A DNA stretch of 64,000 nucleotides from NCBI GenBank assembly GCA_903822495.1, contig CAIJPD010000048.1, positions 1 through 64,000 of the forward strand, given 5' to 3'. Shown here piece by piece: positions 18,168-29,749 of the stretch. The translations under genes were made by a program, and so were the position numbers. Each line of letters begins with the position of its first letter. Position 1 is the stretch's first letter. The notes under the pieces are model-generated. The model searched no databases and was not told where the DNA came from. It was given only the letters and a program-made list of their open reading frames with translations. This DNA comes from an uncultured Chloroflexota bacterium (GTDB taxonomy: Bacteria; Chloroflexota; Limnocylindria; Limnocylindrales; CSP1-4).

Positions 18168-19673
18168 TCAATCAGGACACGGGGTATCGATTGGGGCGGT
18201 CGGCCTGGCGCGCAGATCTGGTTGGCGCGCGGCCCCCGCCTCGTCGAGGCGGCGCACCGGGGCGCCGTGCGGGGCCTCCGTCACCAGCTCCGGGTGGTCA
18301 TGCGCCTCGCGCGCGATCTCGATCAGGGCGTCCGCGAATGCATCCAGGGTTTCGATCGATTCGGTCTCCGTCGGCTCGATCAGCATCCCCTCCTCGACGG
18401 TCAGCGGGAAGTAGACCGTCGGGGCGTGGAAGCCCTTGTCGAGGAGGCGTTTGGCCACGTCCAGGGTGCGGACCCCGGTCGCGCGCCTGAGCGTGGCTGC
18501 CGAGGCGATGAACTCGTGCATGCAGTGACGCGCGAACGGGATGTCGTAAGCGCCGGATTCGGCGAGCCGATGCTTCAGGTAGTTCGCGGCCAGGACCGCG
18601 TCGTCGCTGACTTCGGCCAGCCCAGCCGCCCCGTGGGAGCAGAGGTACGCGTACGCGCGCACGAGGACGCCGGTGCTGCCGACGAAGGTGCGCAGGCGGC
18701 CGATCGAGGTGGGCCGCTCGCCGGTCCGCTCCAGGCGGAACGTCCCGTCGGGCTCGCGCAGGACGCGTGGCGAGGGCAGGAATGGCACCAGCCGCTCCCC
18801 CACCCCGACCGGGCCGGCACCGGGGCCGCCGCCGCCATGCGGCGTCGAGAACGTCTTGTGCGTGTTGATGTGCATGACGTCGAAGCCGGCCTCGCCAGGC
18901 TTGAACCGGCCCAGGATGGCGTTGAGATTGGCGCCGTCCATGTAGGCCAGTGCGCCGGCGGCGTGGACGGCCTCGATGAGGTCGCCGATCCGGGATTCAA
19001 ACAGGCCCAGCGTGGAGGGATTAGTGATCATGATCGCCGCGGTCCGCGGGCCAAGGGCCGCCCGGAACGCGTCGATGTCGACGGCGCCATCGGGCCGCGA
19101 CGGGATGTTGACCGTGGTGTAACCAGCCATCGCCGCGGTGGCCGGGTTGGTCCCGTGCGCCGAGTCCGGGACCAGCACCTCGGTCCGGTCCGCATCCCCG
19201 CGGGCCAGGTGGTAGGCGCGAACCATGAGGATCCCGGCCAGCTCGCCATGGGCGCCGGCCGCCGGCTGGAGCGTGACGGCGCGCATGCCGCTGATCTCGG
19301 CCAGCCACTGCTCCAGCTCCCAGAGCAGCTGGAGGGTGCCCTGGGCCGTCTCGTCCGGGGCCATGGGGTGGAGCCCGGCGAACCCGGGCAGGCGGGCCGC
19401 CCACTCGTTGATCTTGGGGTTCCACTTCATCGTGCACGAGCCGAGCGGGTAGAACCCGGCGTCGACCGCGTAGTTCAGCTGGGACAGGTTCACGTAGTGG
19501 CGGACGAGGTCCGGCTCGCTCAACTCCGGGAGGCCGGGCGGGGCCGAACGGAGCTGGTCGGCCGGGATCCGGGCGAGCGCGTCCTTGGGTGGGTGGGCCA
19601 CGCGGGCAACACCCCGCCCCGGCCGGGACTGCTCGAAGATCGTCGGCTGCAGGCGCGGCCCAACGACGCTCAC
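18168..19673 (-). CDS. gcvPB: Glycine dehydrogenase (decarboxylating) subunit 2
   Basis: PLP-carrying half of the split P-protein of the glycine cleavage system, 501 aa. The PLP lysine is Lys273 in INTHKTFSTPHGGGGPG. Other markers are NYAVDAGFYPLGSCTMKWNPKIN (about 67-89), QPAAGAHGELAGILM and PDSAHGTNPATAAM. With subunit 1 it decarboxylates glycine and loads the aminomethyl group onto lipoyl-GcvH. The GTG start overlaps the gcvPA stop (GTGA), so the two subunits are probably made in equal amounts. It is the last gene of the gcv operon. Confidence 0.96.
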   Translation of the reverse strand: MSVVGPRLQPTIFEQSRPGRGVARVAHPPKDALARIPADQLRSAPPGLPELSEPDLVRHYVNLSQLNYAVDAGFYPLGSCTMKWNPKINEWAARLPGFAGLHPMAPDETAQGTLQLLWELEQWLAEISGMRAVTLQPAAGAHGELAGILMVRAYHLARGDADRTEVLVPDSAHGTNPATAAMAGYTTVNIPSRPDGAVDIDAFRAALGPRTAAIMITNPSTLGLFESRIGDLIEAVHAAGALAYMDGANLNAILGRFKPGEAGFDVMHINTHKTFSTPHGGGGPGAGPVGVGERLVPFLPSPRVLREPDGTFRLERTGERPTSIGRLRTFVGSTGVLVRAYAYLCSHGAAGLAEVSDDAVLAANYLKHRLAESGAYDIPFARHCMHEFIASAATLRRATGVRTLDVAKRLLDKGFHAPTVYFPLTVEEGMLIEPTETESIETLDAFADALIEIAREAHDHPELVTEAPHGAPVRRLDEAGAARQPDLRARPTAPIDTPCPD

Positions 19674-21034
19674 GCCGCACCTCCAGTGGCCGAGGCCAGC
19701 TCGGTCGCGAACCTGGTGATCTGCTCAGGGGTGGTCAGCTCGGTCGCGCAGACCAGCAGGGCGTCGGACAGCGCGGGCTCGTCCGGGAGCGCGTCGGCGA
19801 GAGCCAGGCCGGCCAGGACACCCCGGTCCAGCAGCCGCCGGTGCACCGCGCGGGCGTTGGGCACGCGGACGGCGAATTCATTGAGATAGGCGCCGGCGTG
19901 GACCCGTGGGGCGCCGACAGCCGCCAGGGCGCCTTCCAGCTCCGTGGCGCGTGCGGCGCCGGTTGCCGCGACGTCGCGCAGCCCGTGCGGGCCGAGCGCG
20001 GCGAGCCAGATGCTGGCGGCCAGCGCCAGGAGCGCCTGGTTGGTGCAGATGTTGCTGGCCGCCTTCTCCCGTCGGATGTGCTGCTCCCGTGCCTGGAGCG
20101 TCATGACGAAGGCACGCTGCCCATCCAGGTCGCGCGTCTGGCCCACCAGGCGTCCCGGGATCTGCCGGATCAGCGCGGTGGTGCAGGCGATGAGACCCAG
20201 GTATGGCCCGCCGTACTGGGGCGGGATGCCCAGCGGCTGCCCTTCGCCGGCGGCGATGTCCGCACCGTAGGCGCCTGGCGGCGCCAGGACGGCCAGGGAG
20301 ACCGGCTCCACGACGGCGACCAGCAACGCCCCCGCCGCGTGGGCGAGGCGGCCGGCCTCGGCCATCGGCTCGAGGAGGCCGAAGAAGTCCGGCTGCGCGA
20401 TCACGACGCCGGCGACCGGGCGGTCGGCCTCGGCGAGCAGCCGCTCCAGGGCGACCAGGTCGGTGGTGCCGGCCGCCGGACCTTGGGCAACCAGCGGGAT
20501 CTCGTCGAGCTGCAGGCCGGCGAAGTAGGTGCGCAACACCTCGCGGTACTGGGGGTGGACCGCGCGGCTCACGAGGACCCGCTCCCGGCGCGTCGCCCGG
20601 CACGCCATCAGCGCGGCCTCGGCTGTGGCCGCCCCGCCGTCGTAGTGGGATGCCGAGACCACGTCCAGCCCGGTCAGCTCGGCCATCAGCGACTGGTACT
20701 CGTAGATGCTCTGGAGCGTGCCCTGGCTGACCTCGGGCTGGTACGGCGTGTAGGCCGTGTACCACTCCCCGCGGAGCAGCAGCTGGTCCACCAGCGCCGG
20801 GCTGTAGTGGCGGTAGACGCCGGCGCCCAGGAACGAGGCGAGGTCCGTCCGGTTGCGACCAGCCATGGCCTCCAGGCGCGTCGCGAGCGAGAGCTCCGGC
20901 TCCGCGTCGGGGAGGTTCAGCCTGGAGGCGCGCAGGCCGGCCGGAATGTCGGCAAACAGCTCATCGACGCTGGCGACCCCGATCGCCGACAGCATCCGCT
21001 CGCGATCGGCGGGGGTGTGCGGACCGTACGACAC
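19670..21034 (-). CDS. gcvPA: Glycine dehydrogenase (decarboxylating) subunit 1
   Basis: First half of the split P-protein, about 454 aa, an aminotransferase-fold subunit that completes the active site with subunit 2. SYGPHTPADRERMLSAIG opens the protein, and FLGAGVYRHYSPALVDQLL, EWYTAYTPYQPEVSQGTLQ and HYDGGAATAEAALMA are diagnostic. GTG 21034 lies four bases after the gcvH stop and gives the usual N-terminus; a start further upstream would run into gcvH. The product acts in the cytoplasm as an alpha2-beta2 tetramer with GcvPB. Confidence 0.95.
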   Translation of the reverse strand: MSYGPHTPADRERMLSAIGVASVDELFADIPAGLRASRLNLPDAEPELSLATRLEAMAGRNRTDLASFLGAGVYRHYSPALVDQLLLRGEWYTAYTPYQPEVSQGTLQSIYEYQSLMAELTGLDVVSASHYDGGAATAEAALMACRATRRERVLVSRAVHPQYREVLRTYFAGLQLDEIPLVAQGPAAGTTDLVALERLLAEADRPVAGVVIAQPDFFGLLEPMAEAGRLAHAAGALLVAVVEPVSLAVLAPPGAYGADIAAGEGQPLGIPPQYGGPYLGLIACTTALIRQIPGRLVGQTRDLDGQRAFVMTLQAREQHIRREKAASNICTNQALLALAASIWLAALGPHGLRDVAATGAARATELEGALAAVGAPRVHAGAYLNEFAVRVPNARAVHRRLLDRGVLAGLALADALPDEPALSDALLVCATELTTPEQITRFATELASATGGAA

Positions 21035-21038
21035 GGGA

Positions 21039-21416
21039 TCAGCCGTGCGTGACGGACTCGTAGGCCGCCGCATCGAGGAGGGCTGCCGGCTGGCCCGGAT
21101 CGCTCAACCGGACCCGGAGCATCCAGCCCCGACCATACGGGTCGATGTTGACCAGCTCGGGCGCCGCCACCAGGTCGCCGTTGATCTCGACGACTTCCCC
21201 GGCGACCGGGGCGAACAGGTCGCTCACGGCCTTCACCGATTCGACCACGCCGAACGTGCCGTGCTGCTGGAGCGTGGCCCCCACCGCCGGGAGCTCCACG
21301 AAGACCACGTCACCCAGCTCATCGGCGGCAAACTGGGTAATGCCGACGGTCGCGATGTCGCCGTCCTGGCGCACCCATTCGTGCTCCTTGGTGTAGCGCA
21401 GATCCGCAGGAACCAT
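21039..21416 (-). CDS. gcvH: Glycine cleavage system H protein
   Basis: Lipoyl carrier of 125 aa that shuttles the aminomethyl group between P, T and L proteins. The lipoylation site is Lys62 in VESVKAVSD, with the typical [13 protein letters not shown] start and [12 protein letters not shown] strand. A Shine-Dalgarno (GGAGG) precedes the ATG. The 87-base gap to gcvT contains a small 6-bp GC hairpin (21446-21462) without a T-run. No lipoate-processing gene or L-protein is nearby. Confidence 0.96.
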   Translation of the reverse strand: MVPADLRYTKEHEWVRQDGDIATVGITQFAADELGDVVFVELPAVGATLQQHGTFGVVESVKAVSDLFAPVAGEVVEINGDLVAAPELVNIDPYGRGWMLRVRLSDPGQPAALLDAAAYESVTHG

Positions 21417-21503
21417 CTGGCGGGCCTCCTCGTGGGCGGGCGACGGCCGGGTCGGGCCCGGCGAACGGTCAACGGCAGGACGACGACCAGGGCGGCGGGA
21501 AGG

Positions 21504-22634
21504 TCAGCGCGGGCGCCGGTAGAACGGGAGCGGCGTGACGACGGCATCCACGTGCTGGTCGCGAACCTGGACTGCCAGTATCGTACCCGGCTCCTCGTCC
21601 CCCGGCGCGACGTACGCCATCGCGATGGGCCGACCCAGCGTCGGCGACTGGGTCCCGCTGGTGACCACCCCGCTGACCCGGCCGCCGCTGACCACGGGAT
21701 AGCCGTGCCGGGCGATCCCGCGACCCGTGATCGTGAGCCCAACCAACCGGCGCGTCGGCGGCGCCACGGCGAGCCGCTCCAGCGCGGACCGGCCGACGAA
21801 GTCTCCGTCCTTGTCGAGCTTGACCACCCGGCCCAGCCCCGCGTCGTACGGGTTGGTCGCCCGGTCCAGCTCGTTCCCGTAGAGCGGCATCCCCGCCTCC
21901 AGCCGGAGCGTGTCGCGGGCGCCCAGGCCGCACGGCTCCAGGCCCTCGGCGCGGCCACCATCCATCAGCGCCGCCCACAGCTCCGTTGTCCGTGCCCACT
22001 CGACGAACACCTCGAAGCCGTCCTCGCCGGTGTAGCCGGTGCGGGCGACCAGCGCCGGGATCCCCGCGACCTGCCCCTCCACGGCGGCGTAGTAGCGCAG
22101 CGGCGCGAGATCCACGTCCGTGAGGGGGGCCAGGATGGCGGCCGACCGGGGACCCTGCACGGCACACAGGCCCGTGGCCAGCGACCGGTCATCGAGGACC
22201 GCCCGGAACGCCACGATGCGTTCGGCGAGCAGGTCCGAGACCACGCCGGCATTGGACGCGTTGGCGACGACCAGGAACCGCTCGGCCGCGAGCCGGTAGA
22301 CGATCAGGTCATCGACGATGCCGCCGTCGGGCTGGCAGATCATCGAGTAGTGCGCCCGCCCAACCTCCAGCCGGCGCGGGTCGGAGACGAGGGCCGCGGC
22401 CAGCGCGTCTCCGGCGCCCGGACCCTCCACGAAGAGCTCGCCCATGTGGGAGAGGTCGAAGAGGCCGGCCCGTTCCCGGACCGCCCGGTGCTCGTCGAGG
22501 ATCCCGCGGTACTGGACCGGCATCAGCCAGCCGCCAAACTCGATCAGGCGTGCCCCAACGGCGCGATGAGTCGCAACGAGGGGGGTCTCCCGGGGGGCCG
22601 CCTCTCCCTCTCCGGGAGCGGGTGTGTCGGTCAC
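21504..22634 (-). CDS. gcvT: Glycine cleavage system T protein (aminomethyltransferase)
   Basis: Transfers the methylene group from aminomethyl-lipoyl GcvH to tetrahydrofolate, releasing ammonia; 376 aa. Markers are FGGWLMPVQYRGILDEHRAVRERAGLFDLSHMGE near residues 33-67, NASNAG, and LGARDTLRLEAGMPLYGNEL near 255-275. The C-terminal beta-barrel contains GVVTSGTQSPTLGRPIAMAYV. The ATG at 22634 overlaps the Nudix gene stop (ATGA), so the Nudix gene and the gcv genes appear to form one transcription unit. Confidence 0.95.
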   Translation of the reverse strand: MTDTPAPGEGEAAPRETPLVATHRAVGARLIEFGGWLMPVQYRGILDEHRAVRERAGLFDLSHMGELFVEGPGAGDALAAALVSDPRRLEVGRAHYSMICQPDGGIVDDLIVYRLAAERFLVVANASNAGVVSDLLAERIVAFRAVLDDRSLATGLCAVQGPRSAAILAPLTDVDLAPLRYYAAVEGQVAGIPALVARTGYTGEDGFEVFVEWARTTELWAALMDGGRAEGLEPCGLGARDTLRLEAGMPLYGNELDRATNPYDAGLGRVVKLDKDGDFVGRSALERLAVAPPTRRLVGLTITGRGIARHGYPVVSGGRVSGVVTSGTQSPTLGRPIAMAYVAPGDEEPGTILAVQVRDQHVDAVVTPLPFYRRPR

Positions 22635-23134
22635 CGGGCGGCTGGATGCTGCGAAGGATCGTCGGGCGCGGCCACGGGTGCATCCGCCGGCGCGACGGGG
22701 GTTGTGAGCCGCTGGGCTGTACTCATCACGAGATTGCGCTCCGTCTCGAAGGCGAGGATGTCGGGCGCGTCCTCGAACCGCGTCCAGCGCACCTCTTCGA
22801 ACTCGTGATCGTGCGCCGACAGGTCCCCGCCGACGGGCTCCATGAGGAAATAGTGCACGGTCTTGTAGATCCGCGTCCCACGCTGCACGAAGCTGTACTG
22901 GATCGAGGGCAGGCGGTCCGTGATCCGCACCTCCAGGCCCGTCTCCTCGCCCACTTCGCGAAGGGCCGTCTCCTCGGTGGTCTCGCCCGCGTTGGGCGTG
23001 CCCTTGGGGAGCGTCCAGGTGACCCGGTCGCGCTCTCGACGGCGCATGCCAAGCACGAGCGACGGGATGTCGCCCTCGTACCGGACGACGATGCCTCCCG
23101 CGGAGGTGGCGGTCGCGGTCCTCAGCCGAGCCAC
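22631..23134 (-). CDS. Nudix hydrolase
   Basis: Nucleoside-diphosphate-X hydrolase domain protein, about 167 aa. The Nudix box is complete: G-x5-E-x7-REVGEETGL (from KGTPNAGE through EETALREVGEETGLEV). The preceding strand is GGIVVRYEGDIPSLVLGMRR. A Pro/Ala-rich tail ends the protein. The substrate is unknown; 8-oxo-dGTP or diadenosine polyphosphates are common for this type. I place the start at GTG 23134 (ARLRTATATSAGG), because the open frame further upstream (to 23467) reads as Arg/Pro-rich non-conserved sequence. No clear ribosome binding site is seen. The stop overlaps the gcvT start. Confidence 0.85.
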   Translation of the reverse strand: MARLRTATATSAGGIVVRYEGDIPSLVLGMRRRERDRVTWTLPKGTPNAGETTEETALREVGEETGLEVRITDRLPSIQYSFVQRGTRIYKTVHYFLMEPVGGDLSAHDHEFEEVRWTRFEDAPDILAFETERNLVMSTAQRLTTPVAPADAPVAAPDDPSQHPAAR

Positions 23135-23445
23135 GGGGAAACGGCAGGGCTGGTCCGCCGCACCGACCCCGGTCGATCGGCCCTTGACCAGTGCATCGCC
23201 ACCGTGGGGCGCGGCGCTCCGCCCATGGAGCGACGAGGGCCGACGATCCTCAGCGCCGCACGACCCGCCCGCAGACGCTCCACCGGGCTGGTCGACGCCT
23301 CGCGCAGCAACGTGGGACGCGGTGCCGCGGAGTGGAAGCTGCCCGCCGGGCGCAAGCCGAGGCGCAGGTCGCGCGCCCGCGCCGTGCGACGCACGAAGTG
23401 GGCGACGGGCCGGGCAGAGTAGCGGGCGGTCACGCTGTGATTCAT
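23122..23445 (-). other. Gap of about 330 bases with one doubtful open frame (107 codons)
   Basis: Between the DUF2520 gene and the Nudix start no gene is recognised. An ATG frame of 107 codons (23445-23122, starting MNHSVTARYSARPVAHFVRR) has reasonable third-position GC for its first two thirds and would overlap the Nudix start by 13 bases. However, it is very Arg/Ala/Pro-rich, lacks a Shine-Dalgarno sequence and resembles no family I know. It is more likely non-coding, perhaps an operon-internal promoter region. I looked for a glycine riboswitch here and did not see its paired aptamer signatures. Confidence 0.25.
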
Positions 23446-23463
23446 CGACCCAATGGTACTGCC

Positions 23464-24537
23464 TCAAAGGTCGGATGCAAGCAACCGGCGCATCACTGAT
23501 GCAGGTTCCGGTGCCAGAACGCCGCGTTCTTCTGCGAGCGCCACTTCCCGCAGGCCGGCAGCCCGGTAGAGACCGAGAGCGCCCGGGGCATGTGCCCGGA
23601 GCGCCCGGAGGTGCGCGGACAGCGTCCCCACGTCACCCCGCGTCATGGGGCCCGTCAGCGCCGCCGCGACGCCGAGGGCGCGGGCATTACCCAGCGTCTG
23701 CTCGATCAGCCGTCCGTAGATGGCCAGGGAGCCTGCCTCATCGAGCCCCGCCACGCGGCCCAGCTCGGCGATGGCGTCCAGCAGGGCGACGAATCCGCCC
23801 GCGGAGAGCATCGCGGCCGCGTGGTACGCCGCCTTGGTCCCGGGCAGCAGCCTGACGGGCACGGCGCCGAGCGACTCGGCCATCCCCGCCAGCAGCGCCG
23901 CGAGCTGGTCGTCGCCCTCGATCGCCACGGCGGCGCCGGCAAGCGCGGCCACCGCCCGCTCCAGGTCGGCGAACGCGACGAGCGGATGGAAGGCGCCGAC
24001 CTGGGTGCCGGCCGCCATCGCCGGCTGCAGGACCTCGGCGCCCAGCGCGCCGCTGGTGTGGATCAGCGCCTGTCCGCTGTACAGGCGGAGCTCGCGGGCG
24101 ACCACCGGCAGGGCGTCATCCGGGACACACAGGATGATCAGCTCCGCCTCATCGACCAGTGCCGCCGCCTCGGCGAAGACGCGAGCCCCGGGCACCAGGC
24201 GGGCGAAGCGCTCGCGCCGTCCGGCATCCCGTGACGCGACCGCGGCGATCGGCCAGCCCGCCCGCTGGAGGGCGACGCCCAGCGCGGTTCCCACGGCGCC
24301 GGCCCCGATGATCCCGATCGCGGGGCGCTCGCCCACGCCGCTCTGGACGTGCGGGTGCGGGTGATCGTGCTGATGCACCACGTCTCCGTGGCGGTGGCTG
24401 CCCGTCCGGTCCGGGTCCAGCTGGATGCCGGCCGCTTCCAGGTCGGCCACGGTCTCGTCGCGCGCGTGCGCCCGCTGGGCCTTCTCGAGAGCCGCGAGCG
24501 CCGCGCGTTCGTCCTCGCTCCGGGACCACGGCCTCAC
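23464..24537 (-). CDS. Rossmann-like / DUF2520 NAD(P)-binding protein
   Basis: About 357 aa. A Rossmann domain starts near residue 71 with AIGIIGAGAVGTALGVALQRAGW, and the SRDAGRRERFARLVPGA and LCVPDDALPVVARELRLYSGQALIHTSGALGAEVL segments follow. A C-terminal helical DUF2520 domain (PGTKAAYHAAAMLSAGGFVALLDA) is related to the 6-phosphogluconate/ketopantoate reductase fold. Substrate unknown. The N-terminal 70 residues are unusual: a charged helical segment, then a His-rich run (HRHGDVVHQHDHPHPH) that could bind metal. The start is placed at GTG 24537; a shorter start just before the Rossmann domain is possible. Divergent from acnA. Confidence 0.8.
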   Translation of the reverse strand: MRPWSRSEDERAALAALEKAQRAHARDETVADLEAAGIQLDPDRTGSHRHGDVVHQHDHPHPHVQSGVGERPAIGIIGAGAVGTALGVALQRAGWPIAAVASRDAGRRERFARLVPGARVFAEAAALVDEAELIILCVPDDALPVVARELRLYSGQALIHTSGALGAEVLQPAMAAGTQVGAFHPLVAFADLERAVAALAGAAVAIEGDDQLAALLAGMAESLGAVPVRLLPGTKAAYHAAAMLSAGGFVALLDAIAELGRVAGLDEAGSLAIYGRLIEQTLGNARALGVAAALTGPMTRGDVGTLSAHLRALRAHAPGALGLYRAAGLREVALAEERGVLAPEPASVMRRLLASDL

Positions 24538-24618
24538 CGCCGGGTCCCCGCAGCAGCCCGGCGCTCGCGGTACGCTTCCATCCAACGAGTGTACCGATCG
24601 CAGCGAAGGACAGAACGC

Positions 24619-27279
<2,661 letters not shown>

Positions 27280-27334
27280 CCCCGCAGACCCGGCACACCC
27301 AACCCGCGCGGCCCGCACGGGGCCGGCGACTCTG

Positions 27335-27360
27335 AAGGCCCGGCGGCAACGCCGGGCCTT
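27335..27360 (+). terminator. Terminator hairpin after acnA
   Basis: A perfect 11-bp stem AAGGCCCGGCG / CGCCGGGCCTT with a GCAA tetraloop begins 56 bases after the acnA stop. Only two T residues end the stem on the plus strand, then CCC. In such GC-rich genomes strong tetraloop hairpins with poor T-runs are usual. Confidence 0.6.
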
Positions 27361-27751
27361 CCCATATCCGCGTGGCGTCCCGAGACCCAGACCCGGCCGG
27401 CCGGCCCGGTGGTTCCCCGGATAGCCGAAACCCCCGGGGGAGGACCGGGGGTTTCGTAGAGTGGGTCGATGATTGCGGTTGACTGGACCACCTGCGGTGG
27501 GCTCGTCCACCCTCTGACGCCCGGTTCGGCGAGCCTGTGACGCGATGTTCGGGAGTTTCTTTCCCTGATGTCGGGATTGTGTTCCTCGGTGGAAGGGAGC
27601 ACAACGTGCCGGCCGCCACGGCACGCGGTGCCGTTCGGCCCTGCGGGGAGGGGCCGCCGCGGCGCGCACATGGGGCCTCACGACCCTGCCGCGGAGCCAG
27701 CCCCCCCCGACGATCTGGCGCGGGCGATGGCCGCGCTGGTACCCTCGCGAC
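27361..27751. other. Intergenic region with a second hairpin (27426-27456)
   Basis: After the first terminator a second perfect 12-bp hairpin is present: CGAAACCCCCGG / CCGGGGGTTTCG with a 7-base loop. On the plus strand it ends GTTTCG, on the minus strand likewise, so it is symmetric and may be a back-up terminator. The rest, about 290 bases, contains no gene I can support. It presumably carries the promoter of the carbonic-anhydrase-like gene, but no convincing -35/-10 pair is visible. Confidence 0.5.
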
Positions 27752-28288
27752 ATGGCAGAGATCATCCCGGTCAACTACCGGACCGACATCCTCCCCGAGT
27801 ACAGCGACACGCCCGTCGGGCTGCTCCTCGAGTATCACAACCTGGAACGAGCGGCCGGCTCCATGCGAAAGCGCCGCCTGCTCATCGGCATGTGCATGGA
27901 CAGTCGCAGCGCGATCCGCATGCCCAGGAACTTCGCCTACGTCCTGCGCACCGCCGGCGCCAACATGCGCGACAACGAGTTCCGCATGTCGTACGCGATC
28001 TCGGTGCTCGGGGTCCGCACCATCGTCCTGATCGCCCACACCGACTGCGGCATGAAGACCGTCGGGGACAAGCACGACGAGTTCATCACCGGGATGGTGG
28101 AGTTTGCCGGCTGGACGGCAGAGCAGGCGGAGGCGGTCTTTGCCGAGGGCCTCCCCAAGTTCGGCATCAGCGACGAGGTCGAGTTCGTCATGGGAGAGGC
28201 CGCGCGCCTCCGCGCCCTCTACCCCAGGATCGAGGTGGCTCCCCTCCTCTACCAGCTCGAGGACCACCTCCTCTACCAACTGCGCTAG
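27752..28288 (+). CDS. Beta-carbonic-anhydrase-like protein
   Basis: Short beta-class carbonic anhydrase homologue, 178 aa, expected to interconvert CO2 and bicarbonate with zinc. The zinc ligands are present in family order: Cys48 with the Asp50/Arg52 dyad in CMDSR, then His96 and Cys99 in AHTDCG. The N-terminus (MAEIIPVNYRTDILPEY) and C-terminus (EVAPLLYQLEDHLLYQLR) are compact. It is a single-gene unit between two terminators. Its bicarbonate could serve the biotin carboxylase encoded further right; that is speculation. Some short homologues have other or unknown roles. Confidence 0.75.
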   Translation: MAEIIPVNYRTDILPEYSDTPVGLLLEYHNLERAAGSMRKRRLLIGMCMDSRSAIRMPRNFAYVLRTAGANMRDNEFRMSYAISVLGVRTIVLIAHTDCGMKTVGDKHDEFITGMVEFAGWTAEQAEAVFAEGLPKFGISDEVEFVMGEAARLRALYPRIEVAPLLYQLEDHLLYQLR

Positions 28289-28342
28289 TCCTCGGGACCC
28301 GGGCCGGAGGATCGGCAGGGCGGACTGACCCTGGACACAAAG

Positions 28343-28367
28343 AAGCGGAGGTCGGGGACCTCCGCTT
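28343..28367. terminator. Bidirectional terminator between the carbonic-anhydrase-like gene and tRNA-Val
   Basis: Perfect 10-bp stem AAGCGGAGGT / ACCTCCGCTT with a CGGGG loop. On the minus strand it is followed by CTTTGT, serving the tRNA gene; on the plus strand it follows the convergent protein gene by 54 bases. It is the clearest intrinsic terminator in the window. Confidence 0.75.
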
Positions 28368-28385
28368 AGGCGTGCGCGAGAGAGA

Positions 28386-28462
28386 TGGTGGGCGATACTG
28401 GGTTCGAACCAGTGACCTCACGGATGTGAACCGTGCGCTCTGACCGGCTGAGCTAATCGCCC
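28386..28462 (-). tRNA. tRNA-Val (anticodon CAC)
   Basis: All parts of a tRNA cloverleaf can be read on the minus strand. The acceptor stem GGGCGAT pairs with ATCGCCC, the D arm is GCTC-AGCCGGTCA-GAGC, and the anticodon stem CACGG/CCGTG closes a 7-base loop TTCACAT with anticodon CAC (codon GTG). The T arm is ACTGG-TTCGAAC-CAGT. Discriminator A and an encoded CCA (28388-28386) follow. It lies just downstream of the DUF167 gene and ahead of a strong terminator, so it may be partly transcribed with the division cluster. Confidence 0.96.
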
Positions 28463-28472
28463 GGGACGCGCA

Positions 28473-28754
28473 TCATACCGCGAGCCCGGGCCAGCGGGCG
28501 CGGAGCACCGCGGGATCAACGCCGTGAACGGCGATCACCTTCCGACGCCCGGTCGCCCCGACGACAAGGCTGACCGAGGAGCGCGGCACGTCCAGCTGGT
28601 CGGCGATCAGCCGCAGCAGCGCGTGGTTCGCAGCACCGTCCACCGCCGGTGCTGCGACCCGAGCCCGCAGCTCACCGTCCACGACGCCGTCGATCCGATC
28701 AACGCCTCCGCGGGGCGTGAGGCGCAGCGCAAACCGGGCGGCGGGATCGGGCAC
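28473..28754 (-). CDS. DUF167 (YggU-family) protein
   Basis: Small 93-aa protein of the UPF0235/DUF167 family, fold known, function unknown. It contains FALRLTPRGGVDRIDGVVDGELRARVAAPAVDGAANHALLRLIA, the family's signature beta-hairpin and helix, and ends with SLVVGATGRRKVIAVHGV. GTG 28754 is two bases after the yggT stop. It is the last protein gene of the ftsZ-yggS-yggT-DUF167 tail, an arrangement conserved in many Gram-positive bacteria and cyanobacteria. Confidence 0.88.
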   Translation of the reverse strand: MPDPAARFALRLTPRGGVDRIDGVVDGELRARVAAPAVDGAANHALLRLIADQLDVPRSSVSLVVGATGRRKVIAVHGVDPAVLRARWPGLAV

Positions 28755-28756
28755 CG

Positions 28757-29002
28757 TCAGCTGAGCGCCCGCACCACCGCGGACAGCACGAGCAGCACGA
28801 CCATGGGCGAGAAATCGACCATGCCGGCCTGCGGCAGGATGCGTCGGACCGGGGCCAGGATGGGCTCTGTCGCCCGGAACACGAAGGCCGTCAGCGGATG
28901 ACGGCTGCGGGGGTCGACGAACGACGCGATGACGCGGCCGACGATGAGGAGCCAGAAGGCAAACACGGCGATCTGGAGGAGGTTCGCGAGGTACACAGCC
29001 AT
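28757..29002 (-). CDS. YggT-family membrane protein
   Basis: 81 aa with two membrane helices ([22 protein letters not shown] and [14 protein letters not shown]) around a conserved cytoplasmic stretch [28 protein letters not shown]. It belongs to the YggT/YlmG family, implicated in nucleoid or division-site organisation and in envelope stress in some bacteria. It follows yggS by 9 bases. Its position after ftsZ is the usual one. Confidence 0.93.
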   Translation of the reverse strand: MAVYLANLLQIAVFAFWLLIVGRVIASFVDPRSRHPLTAFVFRATEPILAPVRRILPQAGMVDFSPMVVLLVLSAVVRALS

Positions 29003-29011
29003 GGCCCGAGT

Positions 29012-29740
29012 CTACCGCGGAAGCCGGGAGCCGAAGATCGCGCGGCCAACCCGGACGATGGTGGCCCCCTCCTCCACGGCGACCTCGAAGTCGTCGGTCA
29101 TCCCCATCGACAGGGCGGGCCCCAGCCCCGGGTATCGGGCGCGCAGCCGCTCCGAGAGCTCCCGCAGGGCACGGAAGGCCGGGCGGGCGGCCTCGGGGCT
29201 GGCGGCCAGGCGACCGATGGTCATCAGCCCGGCGACGCGCAGGTTGGGCAGCGCCAGAATCTCGGGCAGGGCCGCGGCGACCGACGCGGGCGAAAAGCCG
29301 GCCTTGGCCAGGTCGAGGTCCACGTTGACCTGGAGCAGCACGGGCAAGGGTGTGCCCGGCCGCTCCTCGCCCGCCAGTCGGTCCAGGCGCCGGGCCAGGT
29401 CCGACGAGTCGACGGACTGGATGACGTCGAAGATGGCCACCGCGCGGCGTGCCTTGTTGGACTGGAGCGGACCCACGAGGTGCCACGTCACACCGGGGAG
29501 CATCCCGGCCTTCTCTTCGGCCTCCTGGACCCGGTTCTCGCCGAGGGTGGTCAGGCCCGCCGCGACGGCCGCCCCAAGGCGGTCGGCCGGGACGGTCTTG
29601 GAGACCGCGACCAACGTGACATCGCCAGGAGCACGACCGACCCTGGTGCCGGCGGCGGCGATGCGCGCCAGGACCGCGTCATGGGCACACCGGAACGCGG
29701 CCAGATCAGCGGGGGCGTCCACCGGGTTGCCGGCCGCCAC
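29012..29740 (-). CDS. YggS-family pyridoxal phosphate homeostasis protein
   Basis: PLP-binding TIM-barrel protein of 242 aa. The PLP lysine is Lys48 in [57 protein letters not shown] and [28 protein letters not shown] are all family motifs. The family buffers free PLP and affects amino-acid pools; no enzymatic reaction is known. It starts nine bases after the ftsZ stop, which suggests co-transcription. Confidence 0.94.
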   Translation of the reverse strand: MAAGNPVDAPADLAAFRCAHDAVLARIAAAGTRVGRAPGDVTLVAVSKTVPADRLGAAVAAGLTTLGENRVQEAEEKAGMLPGVTWHLVGPLQSNKARRAVAIFDVIQSVDSSDLARRLDRLAGEERPGTPLPVLLQVNVDLDLAKAGFSPASVAAALPEILALPNLRVAGLMTIGRLAASPEAARPAFRALRELSERLRARYPGLGPALSMGMTDDFEVAVEEGATIVRVGRAIFGSRLPR

Positions 29741-29749
29741 CGGCTGTGC

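Noticed and set aside
23135..23463. Glycine riboswitch before the Nudix-gcvT operon
   Set aside because: No tandem aptamer signatures or terminator could be seen in this gap or in the gap before gcvH.
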